Translations under genes and position numbers: made by a program
Origin: Pseudoscleropodium purum
Taxonomy: Eukaryota; Streptophyta; Bryopsida; Hypnales; Brachytheciaceae
Assembly: GCA_963969395.1 (NCBI GenBank)
Contig: OZ017799.1
Span: 14,882,501 to 14,946,500, forward strand
Reading direction: 5' to 3'
Length of the DNA: 64,000 nt
In this document: piece after piece, positions 1-12,640 of the stretch
Layout of the letters: each line of letters begins with the position of its first letter
Numbering within the stretch: position 1 is the stretch's first letter
The notes under the pieces: model-generated
The model's database searches: none
What the model saw: the letters and a program-made list of their open reading frames with translations, nothing else
What the model was told of the DNA's origin: nothing

Positions 1-62
1 CAGTTTGATTCCCTATCATCCATCGGACACAAAATGGTTGCCTCAGCATTCAAGGGTTCAAG

Positions 63-513
63 GTTAAACTTGAAGGACGTAGCCCCCTATAACCAAGGTA
101 GTTACCAAAAACACTCTAATTATTGAACCAATAGGTGCATTCTTTATTTCTACAATTATAAGCGAAGTCATCCACATTGGACATTTTTGGTCCTCAATGT
201 CTATCAAGGGTTAAACTATGGTTAATTGGTTATCATGTGGTGTGTCAAGATCAAAAATTGAGAAAAGAATGTTGGCACCTCTCTATTGTGTCAAGAAAGT
301 AAGTAGGAAATAGTGAGGGAGTTTCAAGAAGAGAGTAACAAAATGAGAGATTCTCATATCTTAACCCTTGAAAGATGTTGAGGCCATGAAAAGTGGTCAA
401 TGGATGACTTCATTGTTCACTATAGAACAAAGAATACCAACCTAATGGTCCAAATAATAGAGCAATGTTGGTGACTACTTTGGTCATAGGGGGCTACATT
501 CTTCAAGGATTAC
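63..513. repeat. Fold-back (inverted-repeat) element
   Basis: Two imperfect arms, about 63-216 and 359-513, are reverse complements. The outer part of the left arm reads GACGTAGCCCCCTATAACC, and the right arm read backwards gives AATGTAGCCCCCTATGACC. The inner ends match as TATCAAGGGTTAA against TTAACCCTTGA. A central spacer of about 140 bases separates the arms. No coding signal is seen. It is probably an old fold-back or MITE-type DNA transposon; no clear target duplication was found. Confidence 0.65.
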
Positions 514-1735
514 TGATTCTTGAAATGTAGCCCTATCCTTGCATTTTGGGAAAACCCTAAACTTCACTATTCATGATGATTTGAGTGGCTAGTTTTAAAT
601 GTAGCAAAAAATACAAGTTATAAAGCTATTTAAGTATGTAGTAGTAATCCCTAATGATATTCAAACAACATAAAAGAGGCATACCTATTGTGGATCTACA
701 TGGCAAATAAAGATACCAACGAAAAAATTTGGAAGAAAAGTGTGCAACTAATGCTTGGATCTGTCAATGAATTTCTATAGCATGACCAAATTGCTTATTT
801 GTTAAAATTTGGCAATTCTTCCAAAAAATTAATCGTTTGCAAATAAATGGTAGAGATCCTTTTTAATTATTCTTACAAAATAGGAGAGTTGTATTTGTTA
901 GAAGTTAATGTAGCAAGTTGCATAGGTGGGGTAAGGAAGTGATTTATTATCTTGAAAAGTGATTTGGTATTATGATGTGATTAACCTCTATCAAGTAGGA
1001 AAAGATGCTCTAATTGCAACCCTACCTAATTGCTTTACAATGCATCCCCCTTCTTTGTGCCAAAACTAAATTTAGGATGGTCATACTTATTTATGAGATT
1101 TGAGCCACATAAATAAGAGAAGAATGAAAGCCCTTGATTTGGTTTTGAAATGGTAAAGGGTATAGAATGGTATGTATAGGTGTTATGTTTAGGTCACCTT
1201 TCTTTTTTAGATCAAAGTACCTAATTATTTTTTTGTAGGCTTAATCAAACATAAAATTGGATCAAATTTGGAATTATTTGTTAGACCATGAGTGTGATGA
1301 CAACAATGTAATGTTACAATACAAAAATACATAAATATAAAATTTCAAAATTTAACATGCAACACCCTATAATCAAACTCTTCATAGAATAAATCCTAAA
1401 ATGCGAACCATGCTACAAAAAGGAAAATCATTTAATTGGGACAATCATTTACATGAATTTTTTTAGGCATGATTTTGTATGGCCTCTATAACATTTGTTT
1501 CTTATCTTGTTTATAATTGAGTCTATAATTTGTATTGTCCAAAGTCCAAATCTATATTTTCATGTGTATTTATAGTGGTTTTTGATGCATTATCATTTAC
1601 AATTATCTCAATTTCTAATTCTATGCAAATAATTCAAAAGTTTTTTTAATTGTTAGACTAGTTAGTCTGTATTAAAGACAAATTCACTTCAAAATTCCTA
1701 ACAAACTCATATAATTGATAATTAACCCCTAAAGG
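514..1735. other. AT-rich intergenic DNA
   Basis: I see no open frame of useful length, no repeat pair and no recognisable transposon end in this stretch. Confidence 0.5.
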
Positions 1736-2922
1736 ACCAAATTGAGTTTTTTGGCAACATAGCAATTTTAGAAAGCTGACTATGAATGGAATTTTTATTT
1801 TTTCTCTTTGAAATTTTCACACAGTATGGGGATGAGGTTTTTCTTTAAGGCCCAACAATTTTCATAACTTTTGACTACATAATTAAAAATTTATTGTATG
1901 ATATATAGTATCTTTTTTATCTAGACCAAGCATTTTGGGTAGGTTAGAAAAAATCATTAATCTTGTAAAAAAAAATATGAAATTGATTATCTAGATTTCT
2001 ATATATGTAGAAAACTTTGAATCATTCTATTTTGAGATGAAAGTTATGAGGACTTTTAGTTTGCAAACAATTATGGATTCTCTATTCTAAAATAAATTTT
2101 GTAGTCCTTTCATTACGGGATTTTCAAGGGGGTTGGGAAGGCCGTTTTAGGGTTGTTCCCATTGAAGTTCTCCCGGAAGCCAGGGAATGGCTACTATCAA
2201 ATTTCTTTTTTGAAAAATTTGAAAATTAAAAAAAATTTGAAAATTTTACTTTTTTTGAATTTTTTTAATGATGTGGTAGTCGCTATGCCATATCATGCAA
2301 TAGGTGCAACAAGTTCTAAGGGTCTGAAAACCTCAAGGAACTCGCAGCCCTCCAATTGAGCTAAAAAATCTTCTAATGATTTAGCTCAATTTTCAATGCT
2401 TTTTTGAAAAAAATAAAATCATAGGATGTAGATTGTTTATTACAACATTTCAAACATTGGGATTTGCATTTTTCAATTTCATAATGAAATTCTTAACAAT
2501 TTAGTATTTTAAATTATTTTCTATTTCTTTCTAGTTAATTTTTTTCCTAAATGTTGTACTATTCCAAATTATCTAAATTTTTTCAAGAATGTATTAACCA
2601 ACTTGCTTTAAAGAATGAATTCAAAGGAGCACCACCATTTTGGACATTTTTTCTTACAATTGTGACCTTGTGAAGTGCACCTTCTTTGTTTTAGTAAGGC
2701 CCTCAAAAGGATTTTTATCAATTCAAAAATGCTAATATCTTGCAATCCATGCTATGGAAATTTTTGAGACTTTTTTTCCGTGTCTTCTAGCAAACCAACA
2801 CACTACAAGATCCTATAGCTACATGTGTCCAAAAATGTTTTTTTTTCTAAATTTGGTACTTATACTAGAAATGGCAGTTTTGAAATATTTTTGGTGAATT
2901 CTTAGTCAAGATATTTTAGGGG
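1736..2922 (+). mobile_element. TTAA-flanked DNA transposon, copy 1 (carries a nested MITE)
   Basis: The left end is TTAA followed by CCCCTAAAGGACCAA and then a TTTTGGCAACATAGC stretch. The right end is TTTTAGGGG followed by TTAG, one base off TTAA. The same two ends bound copies at 16829, 20442, 23609, 36099 and 36715. No transposase ORF is present, so the element is non-autonomous. TTAA target sites with CCC-starting ends are typical of piggyBac-like elements; Sola3 also duplicates TTAA, so the superfamily is inferred. The copy is swollen by a 268-bp insertion at 2111-2378. Confidence 0.7.
2111..2378. mobile_element. CATTA-ended MITE, copy 1, nested in a TTAA element
   Basis: The ends are CATTACGGGATTTT and, read from the other side, CATTAGAAGATTTTT. 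The centre holds a GTGGTA...GCCATA hairpin-like core. Removing 2111-2378 restores AGTCCTTT-ATTTAGCTCAATTTT, which aligns with AGTCCTTTACTTAACTCAATTTT in the sister TTAA copy near 17246. That gives an empty site and exact boundaries. No flanking duplication is visible. A 68-codon frame inside (2153-2359) is fortuitous. Confidence 0.7.
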
Positions 2923-3592
2923 TTAGATAATAATCTTAAACTTTCTATTGCTTGGTATACATTTTTTCAATGTGAAAAAACAAGAATGGTGTAACTCTAT
3001 GAAGCCCTATCATAGGTTAATTTATTGACTAATGAGACCCTACATCCCCACTTCAACAAAACACTAACCATGTTGTGCAATGTGAATGCAATTATAGATA
3101 GGATATGGAAACTCAATGTCTCAAACTATAGAGTTGATGCTATAAGGTAGGAGGTTTGAACTTTGCTCATGCAATTTGAACCACCTCTCTAAATGGCATT
3201 GGAATGATTGGAGGTGGTTCTTAAATTGACCTCCATAGTCATTGAAAAATCAAAAAATATATATTATTCATTATTGCAAGAGCCAATCAATCTCCTTGCT
3301 TTTCCCATTTCTCTTTAGAAGTTGCAATGAACACTTTATGAAAGACCTAGGATCATAAATAGGGACCTATGAAATTTCTTGTTTGAAAATTTATAGCTAA
3401 ATCAGAAAGAATCTAAAAAATATGAAACAACATGGATTAGATGCCAATTCCTCATTTTTCAAGGAAAATTTACTAAAAAATATTTTGAGAAGTTTCACAT
3501 GCACAAAATTTAGTTTCAGTGCTTAAATGGTCGATTTATGAGCCTCCTACCTTAGTCTTTGTCCTTGGGGAAGAGCCCAATAAAAATTGATA
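2923..3592. other. AT-rich intergenic DNA with a weak inverted repeat
   Basis: AAGGTAGGAGG near 3145 recurs inverted as CCTCCTACCTTA near 3544, so a decayed 400-bp element is possible. Nothing else is supported. Confidence 0.35.
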
Positions 3593-3841
3593 CATTACAA
3601 AAGTTCTAAGGCCTCAAAAGGGCTGTTAACTTTTGATTTTCGGCACCCCCACAGTGCAGTTACAAAAAAATAAAAAAATATTTAAAATTTTTGAAATCAA
3701 ATGTGTGTCTGACGTGGCACTACTAGTGCCACATCAGATTTCAAAATTTTAAAAATAATATTTTATTTTTTATTTTTCCCCTAATTGCACCGCTGCCCTG
3801 CGGGCTGGCAGCCCTTTTGAGGCCTCAGAATTTTCGTAATG
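3593..3841. mobile_element. CATTA-ended MITE, copy 2
   Basis: The left terminus CATTACAAAAGTTCTAAGG matches the reverse complement of the right terminus, CATTACGAAAATTCTGAGG. A following GGCCTCAAAAGGGCTG is repeated inverted at 3809-3824. The centre has GACGTGGCAC-TACTAG-TGCCACATC, a strong hairpin. It belongs with the copies at 2111, 19501 and 53887. It lies about 760 bases beyond the 3' end of the TOL coding region. Confidence 0.75.
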
Positions 3842-4598
3842 ACTTCCTCAACCCTGCTTCAAGGGATCAGAGCAAAAATTGGTTCCACATTAGGGTGGCT
3901 TAAATAGGTCGGGTTACCTGATAACTGATTCGCATTTTAAAATATTCAATGAATGGGTATGCAAACAGACGTGCTCGCCGACATTATAATCTGAAATAAT
4001 ATGGAAGACGTTGAGGGATACTCCAATTGAGCAGTCCGGTCAAAAATCCAGTCTACAAATACTCAAAGCTCATGGCATACTAATACTTGGAAAAGTGGTA
4101 AAACATTTCCACGCTTTACAGCACATATTGGGATACGTTCAGTGCGTAAACTACACTACCAATAAAACACCAACCATTCAGAACATTTGGTCACACGAAC
4201 AAGATTATCACCTCTCAAGTATTGTTCTAATGAAGAAATCATGTAGAACGCTTATATTCAAAACATGGACCACGATTTCAAACTATGGAACGATCCAAGA
4301 CGAGACGATAAAAAAGAGCACCCTGGTACATACGACATACTTAGAAGCCCAAGTCACATCCTATTTTAATGCAACGCTGTTTTGCAGTCCAACTATAGAA
4401 ACTACAATTTGATCCAATTGATGACAAACGCTTCCATCTGAAGTAGATTGAACACTGTCAATGCAGATCACTACCAATGACCACTAAAAGCTAACAAACG
4501 TTTCCAAAGTTCAGCACTTCACTTGTGTTCACAGCATATACAAATGTGCAACAAACTAACTACAACAAAGCTCACAGGAATACAGAGACCACCTAAAC

Positions 4599-7448
4599 CT
4601 AAAACGAAATCAAATCGTCCGCATTTTGTTTCTTAGACTTCTGGCTGTTGCTCCCTTCGGCTGATTTATTGCCAAAAATCATTTCATCCAAATCTGCCAA
4701 TGCAGCGTCGTCGTGAGCAGAGGCGGGAGGTGTACTGGGCTTCGTCTCACGCTTCCGCACTAGTGAAGACGCTTCCTCCGCACCGTGATGAGATTCCTCC
4801 TCTTCCACAGCTTGTACATGGGCTAACGTTGGCTCCGCTGGCTGAGCTGGTTGTTGGTCGGCAGTAACTCCTTTTAACATCTCTTCATATTTTGCCAAAA
4901 CACGCTGCAGGTCATCATTCACGTTCAGAGCCTCAAAGAGTACAGGATCGGCATCACCTGTCCTCTCAACGATCCTCTGCACTTTGAACTGAGAGCTCCG
5001 ACACTGCTCCACTAACGTCATTGTCAGCTCCTCCTGCATGATCATCGGCGACTGTATTAGTCCTAGGCATTCAGAAGAGTAGAATACAGGGCTTGGAATA
5101 TGCATAATATAAAAATTGGATAACCTGACAACTTGTCAGCTGCACAGAACTAACTGTCACGCTCAACGTAGCAAAAAGAGCACCAACTGTACTTCCGGAA
5201 TCTCAACCTTGGCAAGCGGATCAAAATGGAAGGTTCTAGGCTAACAGGTATCCATAGCCATCATGAAATCTAACCTAACATAACAGCCTTGAGTAGTGGC
5301 ATGGTACCTTTTGAGAACAGTGCCAAATAAGAACAAAGTCATGCCAAAGCGAAGCAAATTAAGCAAAATTAAAGCTCTAACATGCTCTCACATGTGAAGA
5401 CAACGGCTCAGTAACTTGAGGAGCTATCACTTGTTAAAATTGAACTCAACTTCACAAAACATGGTGTCAGAGATTCCTTTCCATGCCAACATAAAGTTCT
5501 CGAGATATTATGTAAATATCACGATATTATGTAAATAAAGAAGGAATTGAGGTTGTGTATTAGCATCCACCTTGAGAACTTCCTGTTGTGGAGACGACGT
5601 CAAAACTGTGTTGAGAAGTTCAACACTGTTCCGTGCCACGTCGAAAACCTCCTTCGTGACTTCGAAGCTCACATCGTGATCTACAGAAGCACTCAAATCT
5701 CTGCTGTGGGTGCTCCCATCCAGCGCTCCAGACCCTGCTGTGGCGCTTGACCTCGACACAGATTGCGGAGGGGTAAAAATCGGTGCAAGACTCTCCTCGT
5801 CCCTTCCCGGAAATCTGATTCCCCTGGATTTCAAACTCTGCAACGGGAAGCAAAAAAAGTATAAATCCGTTATCACGTGCAAAACCAGCCAATAACCTAC
5901 TGCAGGCCTTGAACTACAGTAAGGGGGTGGAAGGCGATTTCAGAATTGCGTTTCACAACTCAACAGAGAGCTAATACTTGGAAAGAAGAATGGTGCTATG
6001 CCCAATTTGATAACTACTCGCAGAGCAAGAATCACAAGGTTTGACACCCAATAGCAAACAAGGTATTTCAAACCAGCTTATTGCAAATTCTGAAACAATA
6101 GGTATGATGACGATATCCTATTGTAAGTGCAATTTGGCACTCCAACAGAGATCAAAGCCACAATAGGGATTCCTTCCTTCAAATGAAGACGATCGAGGCG
6201 GGTGTCAGACTGGACCACGAAGAAGTCGATTTCAGAATTGCGTTCTAAAACTCCACAAGGGGCTATTATCTTGAAGAAAAAGGAATCACTTCGAGCCTAA
6301 TTAGGTGAAAGAATTAGACATCGCAATTTCTGATAACCCCTATTCGATAAGGTAGAGGACATTAAAACCATCTGGGACCTGATTTCATGTCCTATCGACT
6401 AACCCTCTTACCCGCAGCAACCCATCTATTCATACACTTGATTGGTCTCCCACATTGAATGGTTTCGTAAGAAACTCATGCACAGTAATAAAAATCTGAC
6501 CCCGATAGAGTCTCTTCGGCTCACATACCCAAAGTGATTCCTCCACAGCTTTGAACTGATCTCCCCCAAATCACACTCCTACTCTAAACTGACCCCTGTA
6601 ACCAAAAAGAAATAAATCTATTCATACCCTAACATGGACGTATTCGCATGACATGTAAGTGTCCAAGACTCGGCTACATGCCTATGGTCACTGGTCTTTG
6701 AATGACAATGGGGTCATCTATAATCCTTGGATAGTGGACTACACCCTCACACTTTGAAATTGCATAAGAAATTCAAAAAGACTGATAAACTTTTGATCCC
6801 AACAGGTCTAGTTCCTTTTGAACCCAAAGATCTCCCAAACTCACACTCCAGAATAGGTTTAGAGTGACGCCAAGAGTGTCCTCAAGCTTTGGGTGAGGAA
6901 AGAGGGGGTTGCCCACTGACCTTGTAGGTTTCCTCGAAAATGGGCAGATACCGCAGCTCCTCCGTGGCCTCTCCCCAGGCCTCGATCAACTTGAGCGCCT
7001 TCTCCCGATTCTCGGTGGGCGTGGCTCGATCGTCCACCATCTTCACCATCTCATCCAAAACCTTCTCCGACGCCACTTCCGAGAACATCTTCTCGCAGTT
7101 CTTCACACAAGTCTCCAGGAGCGTCAAAGCCAAGTATTGCACCCGTGTGCTCTTGAGCATGATCCGCTTCTTAATCGCCCTAGCGGTGTCCTGTCCGCTC
7201 ACCTTCTCCAGGTTCACCAGGTCGCAAATCTCCAGGTTCTTCTCCCAATCGGGAAGCTCCAGATTCTCCCCCGTCGCGTCCTCCACCAGCTTGTCCGCCT
7301 GCGTGGGCACCTGGAAGAGCTCCTTCATCTTCTCGCTCACGGTCGACATGCGCTCGCTCATCTTGCGGCTCAACTCGCCGCTCCCAACCTTCAGCTTCTC
7401 CCCAAACACGCTGAACCTCTCCTTCAGGTTGGTCGAAGGGCCCTCCAT
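4599..7448 (-). CDS. TOL: TOM1-like (TOL) protein, VHS-GAT ubiquitin adaptor, 3 exons
   Basis: Coding exons are 7448-6921, 5837-5571 and 5033-4599, all joined in phase 0 at GT-AG introns (AAG|GTCAGT, TTGCAG|AGT, AAG|GTGGAT, ATGCAG|GAG). They give 176 + 89 + 144 = 409 residues, close to plant TOL1/TOL2. Residues of about 50-176 form a VHS domain (DWEKNLEICDLVN, YLALTLLETCVKNCEK, LIEAWGEATEELRYLP). SLKSRGIRFPGRD bridges into exon 2. A GAT domain (about 218-305) spans exons 2 and 3 (ARNSVELLNTVL, LVEQCRSSQ, FEALNVNDDLQRVLAKYEEM). The C-terminus is charged and low in complexity. TOL proteins stand in for ESCRT-0 in plants: they bind ubiquitinated plasma-membrane cargo at early endosomes and pass it to ESCRT-I for vacuolar degradation. 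ATG 7448 is chosen because the frame has no earlier ATG, only a TTG at 7463. No stops or frameshifts are seen. Confidence 0.93.
5930..6285. repeat. Duplicated segment inside TOL intron 1
   Basis: CGATTTCAGAATTGCGTTT near 5935 recurs as CGATTTCAGAATTGCGTTC near 6228. In both places it is followed by related AACTC-ACA...GGCTA / GAGCTAATA text and a CTTGAAGAA/CTTGGAAAG tail. It is a decayed duplication of about 290-bp spacing within the 1,083-bp intron. Confidence 0.5.
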
Positions 7449-7870
7449 GATGACGAAGGACAAAAGAAACCCAATTCGGGAAGAGAAGCGAAAGCAGATT
7501 GAGACCCAGAGAGATTATGTAGGACAGACCGGAAGGCACGGGGAGAATTGCGATGAGGGAGTTGCTAACTTACAACGGGAACGACGGAAGCGAAGGAAGG
7601 CGAGCCCGCAAGTGCAAGCAAGAGGCTACCGAGGGCTTCAGGCTGGTGGAGGGCGAGAGACCCGATGGATGGATGGTGAGATGGATGAATGAATTATTGA
7701 TAATGGATGAATGTAGTAGTCAAGGAAGAACTGAAGAGACCTGACTTTCTGATCAAGGCGAGGACGTCAGAAGCGCGGTAATTGCCGGCTTCCAATAGGG
7801 CTAAAGCAGGGCACCCAATACCGCCACTTTCTGTACTGGAACGTTCCTCATATAAGAATTGTGAAATTTT
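7449..7870 (-). promoter_or_regulatory. 5' leader and promoter region of the TOL gene
   Basis: This GC-richer stretch precedes the TOL start. Reading on the minus strand, a TATA-like CTTATATGAGG lies near 7850. A GACGTC palindrome (bZIP-type core) is at 7763-7768, and a CCAAT sequence (plus strand) lies near 7791. If the TATA-like site is used, the leader would be roughly 370 bases. Assignments rest on motif resemblance and position only. A short GATG/GGAT simple repeat is embedded at about 7665-7715. Confidence 0.35.
7665..7715. repeat. GGAT/GAATG simple repeat
   Basis: Imperfect GATGGATGGATGG...GATGGATGAATGAATT tetranucleotide run in the TOL upstream region. Confidence 0.6.
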
Positions 7871-7929
7871 TACATTTTTACATTGACAATTGATAGGAGA
7901 TTTCAATGCATCTAAGAACACATTATTTG

Positions 7930-10374
7930 GATATCATTTGCAAAAGTTATGAAGAGTTAAAGTTTTTTTAATAAATATTTTTTAAGAATAGGTATTTACA
8001 TATTGATTTAGGAGATGTATTATACCAGTATATATCATGTGAGCATTTATTTAAGTGGTACATTTTGGCACCTACACAAAATAGTGAAATTAGATTGCCT
8101 TAACACTTATGTTGCCTCACCCCAATAAAGTTATTTTACAAGTCATTAAAGTCAACAAATATTTCTATATATGCTTCTGATTGTACTTCATAGAGGTTCA
8201 TAAGACCCATTTACAACAATAACTAATTCCAAAGTAGTGCATTCTTGTACAAAAACAATAAATATTTATATTGTATCAAATGTTGAGAAATTAGGGAGGG
8301 ACAATCTAACTTCACTATTTTGTATAAAGCATTTGGATGTCCCTATCTTAGTCTACATTTGGTTTTGTAGAATTTTCATCCGTCATAGAAATATAGGAGT
8401 TTTTAAATTTCCCTTGATGATATAATTTGGAAATTTTGAAGTCACGAGGTAGAAATGAATAATTGCAGCATTTTTTTAGGCCAATAATCTCAATGCTTGA
8501 ATGACACAAAAAATGTGATGAGGTTGGTAGTGAACTTCAGAAAAATGCAACTCAAGACAATGGTTTGTAATTTCTTAATGCTCTAAACATATTTCAAAAA
8601 TATTTGAAACTGAAAACATAAGGTACACTATATATAACATTGACTCACTTTGAATGGACACCCTTGTAGCACAAAAAGGCTCAACTTTCATTGGTTGCTT
8701 AAAAAAACTCCTCTTTTCTCATTAGATGCTTTTGAAAAGTTATTGTGGTTTTAAGTCATGGAAGTCTTCATTCACGTTCAATTTTTTAGGATTTGGAAAA
8801 TGGAAAATATCGCAATTGAATGTGCTTAACATATTTAGAATTAAGACCCTAGAATGATTTAGGAAGATCACTAAATACAAAATTAAATCCATAATAAGGC
8901 AAAAAAATTTACATTCACTTATCTAGTGAAAAAAAATTGGAATTTTGCACTTTGGATATTACAAGACCAAATTTAAATTTACCCTTGCCACTTGTGAATA
9001 TACTAAAGAGTTTTCATTGGTACTATTTTCACCCCTAGGGAAAATATAAGAACTCATTTTGTACCACTGAAGATCAATTTTGGAAACTTTAAATTCATAT
9101 TAGGAATTAGAGAGTCTAATTTAGGATGAAGAACTCAAGAAATATAGAAAACCACTATAAAAAGGAAGCATGCTCTTATGATTGTTTTTGGCAAGGACAT
9201 TGAGGAGGAGCTTTAAGTAAATGGAAAATGTTAAAATGTGAGCTTTAGGCTTTAGTAGTCACATAGTTCTTTGAAATAATATATGAATTGGAAAAAAAAA
9301 CTAGAAGTTGCACATTTTCAGTAGTTGAAATTTTTTTTTATAGAAAGATTTAAATATACATGTACTTTCAAATAGAAATATTTTGCAAGATTTTTTTTCC
9401 TCATATAAAAAATAATTTGGTGAAAAGATTTTTCCAAAATCTTCAAATTCTTTTAAAAAAACATTTTTTGATAAAATCTACCAAAAAGTTAAGTCATTAT
9501 GAAGTGTTTTCATAAGGGCTTGTAGTTGACATTTGCAACACTCTATACATGAAATTAGTGCATCATTTTAATTGGGTCCTATTAGCAATTGAAAAGCAAA
9601 TTCACAAAAACTTAGTAAATATTTTTGTGAACATTGAAAATGAATAACTATAAATTTTCAAAATTCTCATTCTCATTCTATATATCCAAATATCAACTCT
9701 CAATCCTTATATTTAAACCACATATATTTAAGAAACAGTTTTGTATGTTTTATTTTAAAATAAATTCTCGTTTAGATATAAGTTTAGATGTAAATTTAGA
9801 TAATATAAGAACCTAAAATCATAAAACATCAATGGAAGTTGTATCTTGACAATTTCCTCTATTCCAAATACAATGTTCAATGCCAACAGATAGGTCACTT
9901 ATTGTGGTCACTTGGATCGCAATGCTTCATAACCATTTGGATTATAATGTTAGTGACTTATATAGGGTGGCCTATTGAAACAATACGAGGGGCTACTGAT
10001 ACTCAATTTCAAAAAATTTATACCACGTACCAAAAAAAAGGTAAAAAGAAAAAAATTATTGTCAAGAAAGAAATTCACTATATTCATCTTTTTTTAGAAC
10101 AATAGATTTTTCTGACAAAATAGGTTCATATATACTTCTAAGTATTGTAATATATTCATATATTTGTCTTTGAATCATTGTTCAAACAATATAGAACCAT
10201 ATTTCAATGTGTTTGTCGGATCCATCATGAATAAGGTGGATACAACCAACAATGCATTGCCTAAAACTTCCATTATCACTTTGTATACAAGTCAAGTACA
10301 ATAATCTTACAATCAGATTATTTGAGCCATTCAATTTTTTTTAGAAATGTAGAGTTTAATTGGTACATTTTAGT
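7930..10374. other. AT-rich intergenic DNA
   Basis: No supported gene. A weak hint near 9860-10090 (plus) reads CQQIGHL followed by a lysine-rich KKGKKKKIIVKK stretch. It is reminiscent of the zinc-knuckle region of plant retroelements but lacks the second cysteine and is broken by frames, so I do not call it. Confidence 0.4.
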
Positions 10375-11378
10375 AAGGATAATTATCATTGCATCCTTAC
10401 ACAATTCCAATCTGATATACCAAATTTCTATTTCAAAAAAGTAAAAATTCCATTTTTGGTGAATTTTTTAAGTCCATTTTAATAATTTGGCATGATATTT
10501 CATTAAAAACAATCAGCAATAAATTTTTTTAATTTGATTTTGGAGATAAATAGGAGCATCCATATGCACATCTTCTCTTCAATGAGCATCTCTGAAAAAG
10601 TTTCACAATTCCTTCTATAGAAATTTCAATGTTGGGGTGACAATTCCCAAATTTTGTAAAAATAGATATCTTTGTATTATAATTAGATTTTTCTATTTCA
10701 TCCTCTAAGGATAACTAATTTCTTACATTTGAACATGATGATACAATTATTTAGCCAAAATCAAGTTAAAATATAGGGATATCTATTTCTTCAAAGTTTG
10801 GTCATATCGCATTTTTCATTGCACTCACTACTACAAATCAAGGGTAAATATGACTGCAAAATGTGATTGCAAAAGAGTCATTCTAGACAAAAGGACTAGA
10901 AAGTGACTCGGGGCCCTACAGTCATTGCGGACAAGTCATTGAATGTGATTGCAACATTACAATATCACCATCCATTTTGGAGGACAATGAAGAACAGATG
11001 AAGATGAGGAGAGACTGCTAATGTGGAAGAAGAAATTTTAGAAATAACACGGACAATTTTATGTTTCAATCACGTTTCAGTTATAACCTTATCTTATTTT
11101 GGTTGACATGAACCTCCACATCATCTATTTTGGGAAGTCATTTTCTAGTCATGTTTTAGTTGTATTTCAGCATAGATGAATAGCATGTACAAAGTCATTT
11201 TGTAGTTATGGAATTTGATGTTGTGTTGTCTTAAAGTGAGGTCCAACACATTTTTTAGTTACATTTTAGTTACCATGTCAATTTAGGCCACCAACATGTG
11301 ACCCATTTTTTCAATTGCAATTATTCAATAGTTTCATATTAGTTACAGATTTTGACTCTTAATACATGTATACAATAT

Positions 11379-11450
11379 ATAGTACATATACAATATATCA
11401 TAAATAGTACATATTCAATATATCATACATAGTACATCATACAAAATATA
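11379..11450. repeat. Short tandem repeat inside the CACTA element
   Basis: About three imperfect copies of an AGTACATATACAATATATCA unit, with a period of roughly 25-28 bases. Confidence 0.55.
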
Positions 11451-12506
11451 CCATATTTGACAAATATGTTACATAGCTTCAAAGGCCACTTAATGTGAAT
11501 ATTATGCCTTGAGAAGATAAGATATTTATACAAGTGGGGTGGTAGGAGGTATGACAAATGATATGGGATATGTAAAACATAAGAATTATATTATAATAAA
11601 ATTTTAGACTACATTTAGGATTTTAGCTATGATACATTGCCTTTTTTAAAAACTTGAAACTAAGAAAATTTGGGAAAACAAACAATCTTTCATTTCAAAA
11701 AAATTATTTGAGATTTCAAACCTTAGATCTAAAGTTATAAAGTCAATGTTGTCCAATTACTATAAAGTGTAGAGGTCAAGGAGATCCTACTCATATTTGC
11801 TTGCATAGTAGTGTCTAAGTCCCAGTGGAGTTGCATGTTAGTCTTCTTTAAGTCAATTTCTTGTTGTGTGACTTCAATATGACTGGAATGTAGTGATGCA
11901 AAATTCTTCCCTATGGGATATATGTGCATTCTGTCTCATGAGAGTTGTTTGTAGGCATATACATATATAAAGTGTACGCCTCTATTGATAATTATGTCCA
12001 ATAAATAGCTCAAACCTAAGTAAACAATCCTACTTTGATTATTTTAGAAAATAATGTTGAATTATTCAAATTGTATACTACAATAATTTACTACAATAAT
12101 AATTTATCAAATAAATAACATGATGGATATGTCAATATAAAATTGAAAACTAAACTAGTAGATATTAAAATCATTACAAAGATTTATCCTATTATTGTAA
12201 GTGACAATAATGTTTCTAAATCATAATAATTTTGGTTATTACACGTTAATATATTCTTGTAATGCACTCCTTTCTACAAAAATGTATTTTGGAGGGGTGG
12301 CAGTTATGTATTATGAAGTAATTTCATAAATTCAAATTTTAAATCGAGAAAATCTAAATAATTAAAGTCTTAAATAGTTTTAGGGATTCCTTGAGTTCGA
12401 CTTTTTTCACACAATCCATACTTTGAAAGTTTCATAAAGTCGAATAAATTCATTTTGAACAATACAAAGATAAATATTTTAAGAAGATAACTTTAAGATC
12501 CTTTAA

Positions 12507-12640
12507 TTATTTTCCTAATTTTTCATATTTGGAAATTTCAGTAAGAAAAAATATTTCTACAACTATGATGAAGCAATTGCTTTCCTAATATTTCATATTT
12601 TGAAGTTTTAGTAAAAATGGTTCTACAACTATGATGAAGA
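12507..12640. repeat. Two-copy direct repeat inside the CACTA element
   Basis: TTTCCTAATTTTTCATATTT...TTCTACAACTATGATGAAG is repeated once (second copy from about 12581), period about 75 bases. Confidence 0.6.

Noticed and set aside
2153..2359. 68-codon plus-strand frame
   Set aside because: Contained in a non-coding MITE, with low-complexity AT-rich codons.
4011..4412. 133-codon plus-strand frame downstream of TOL
   Set aside because: Opens with TTG, has no recognisable domain and lies in the presumed 3' flank of TOL.
6909..7692. Long plus-strand frames (197 and 250 codons) across 6909-7692
   Set aside because: They are antisense to TOL exon 1, whose VHS domain and splice sites are convincing. 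The frames reflect its GC-rich codons.
7694..7921. 75-residue minus-strand frame upstream of TOL (ALLEAGNYRASDVLALIRKS)
   Set aside because: Looks protein-like, but starts upstream of the TATA-like site, matches no family and overlaps promoter motifs. Not supported as a gene or uORF.
9839..10105. Possible retroelement zinc knuckle (CQQIGHL) with lysine-rich tail
   Set aside because: Only part of a CCHC pattern remains, and no neighbouring pol or gag block supports it.
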